In this document: positions 63,350 through 64,000 of the stretch, piece by piece
Position numbering within the stretch: position 1 is the first letter of the stretch
Layout of the letters: each line of letters opens with the position of its first letter
Source: Amyelois transitella
Taxonomy: Eukaryota; Arthropoda; Insecta; Lepidoptera; Pyralidae
Assembly (NCBI RefSeq): GCF_032362555.1
Contig: NC_083524.1
Span: 1,784,001 to 1,848,000 of the forward strand
Reading direction: 5' to 3'
DNA length: 64,000 bases
Made by a program: the position numbers and the translations under genes
The notes under the pieces: model-generated
What the model saw: the letters and a program-made list of their open reading frames with translations, nothing else
Database searches by the model: none
What the model was told of the DNA's origin: nothing

Positions 63350-63885
63350 GGTGGGCCGTTTTAAGAGTTAAGCCTAGCCTTGGTCTCGGTAATGGTTTTT
63401 TCGCAATAAATAATACTTAATAAACACACGAAATACACTTTTTCCAATTTCTCCTCAAATTAGTGAGAAGTCTGATAAAAATAGCTGTCAAACACAAACT
63501 GACGCACCATTTTCAAATTTTGATAGAAGTCAACTGACAGATACCTGTTGACAGGAAGTGTTGCTGTTTCGGTAAAGAGGTCAGAAATTCAAAAAGTCAC
63601 GGACTTATTGTTGTTGTTTTGAACTTTTTACATTGTATTTTAACAATAAATTATATAGAAAGACAGATTTACTGCACGATACATCTTCTTGCATACATTT
63701 GTTATTTTCAAATCTTGTCTACTTTTATTTTTAATCGAAATTAGACGAAGGTATGTCCTTGTCCAGAGTCGCTCGAATAGCATCCTTCAATAAGAATATA
63801 ATAATAATAAATCGTTTATTTTCAGAAATCATGTTCCATTTTGTTAGTAAATACAAATTTCAATGAGTCGTAGTTTCGTACTGCT
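63350..63885. repeat. Duplicated flank shared with 46650-47120
   Basis: Same order of phrases as the left block. An extra segment of about 65 bases with (AATA)n-like sequence and GTTTATTTTCAGAAATCATG lies at 63790-63860, absent at 47093. Confidence 0.7.
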
Positions 63886-63889
63886 ATTT

Positions 63890-64000
63890 ACATACATACA
63901 TACATACATAAAATCACGCCTCTTTCCCGGAGGGGTAGGCAGAGACTACCTCTTTCCACTTGCCACGATCTCTGCATACTTCTCAACTACCAACTCATTG
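63890..64000 (-). mobile_element. LINE 3' tail, cut by window end
   Basis: An (ACAT)n run is followed by AAAATCACGCCTCTTTCCCG and GGCAGAGACTACCTCTTTCC, as at 11467. Only the tail and last codons are visible. Confidence 0.6.

Overview
This is a eukaryotic, AT-rich genomic window that looks like a moth or butterfly (Lepidoptera). The evidence is the repeat content: tRNA-headed SINEs, Helitron-like repeats ending in CTAGT, a dispersed repeat with the phrase CCCCGCAAGGGATATAGACG, LINE tails, and a piggyBac whose end and protein strongly resemble the Trichoplusia ni IFP2 element. There are no bacterial operons, no rRNA, no CRISPR array and no convincing free-standing tRNA gene. I saw no promoter or terminator motif that could be supported. 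Species cannot be named from the sequence alone.

Host genes are few. A MADF/BESS-type gene on the + strand has its first coding exon at 9672-9840 and its last at 24854-25192. Its roughly 15 kb of intervening DNA is packed with transposon debris, and a middle exon is required but was not found. Two phase-consistent exons of an IMPACT-like RWD-domain gene lie on the - strand at 59119-59251 and 59499-59731. A Myb/zeste-like exon fragment near 58440-58600 may be host or transposon.

Layout. 1-9.6 kb: short dispersed repeats, two SINEs and a DD41D mariner relative with an open 362-residue transposase. 9.8-17.6 kb: broken hAT, LINE, DDE-type and unassigned transposase fragments. 17.7-24.7 kb: two nearly identical 3.5 kb TIR elements back to back. 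27.5-31.1 kb: a pogo fragment and a complete piggyBac. 31.4-47.1 kb: a deep nest. An IFP2-like piggyBac sits in a TTAA of older repeat sequence. It is split by two DD34D mariners; one mariner is split by a PIF/Harbinger, whose accessory gene is split by an IS630-type element with an unusually long D-to-E spacing (81). A Tc1 element sits where this piggyBac meets a second, different piggyBac. 47-50.8 kb: degraded pogo, IS630-type and unassigned fragments. 50.8-56.2 kb: a second PIF/Harbinger with both genes open, carrying an intact MULE in its 5' leader. 56.5-58.6 kb: piggyBac and pogo fragments. 58.7-64 kb: the IMPACT exons and a second copy of the Tc-like plus ISXO2-like block first seen at 44.6-47.1 kb.

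Several elements look young and potentially complete: the piggyBac at 28586-31072, the mariner at 40542-41836, the DD81E element at 37613-39659, the MULE at 50934-53091, and the Harbinger at 50831-56246 apart from the MULE inside it. Their open reading frames, terminal repeats and target duplications agree with one another. The nesting order gives a relative history of insertions. Family names rest on remembered protein motifs, not on database searches.
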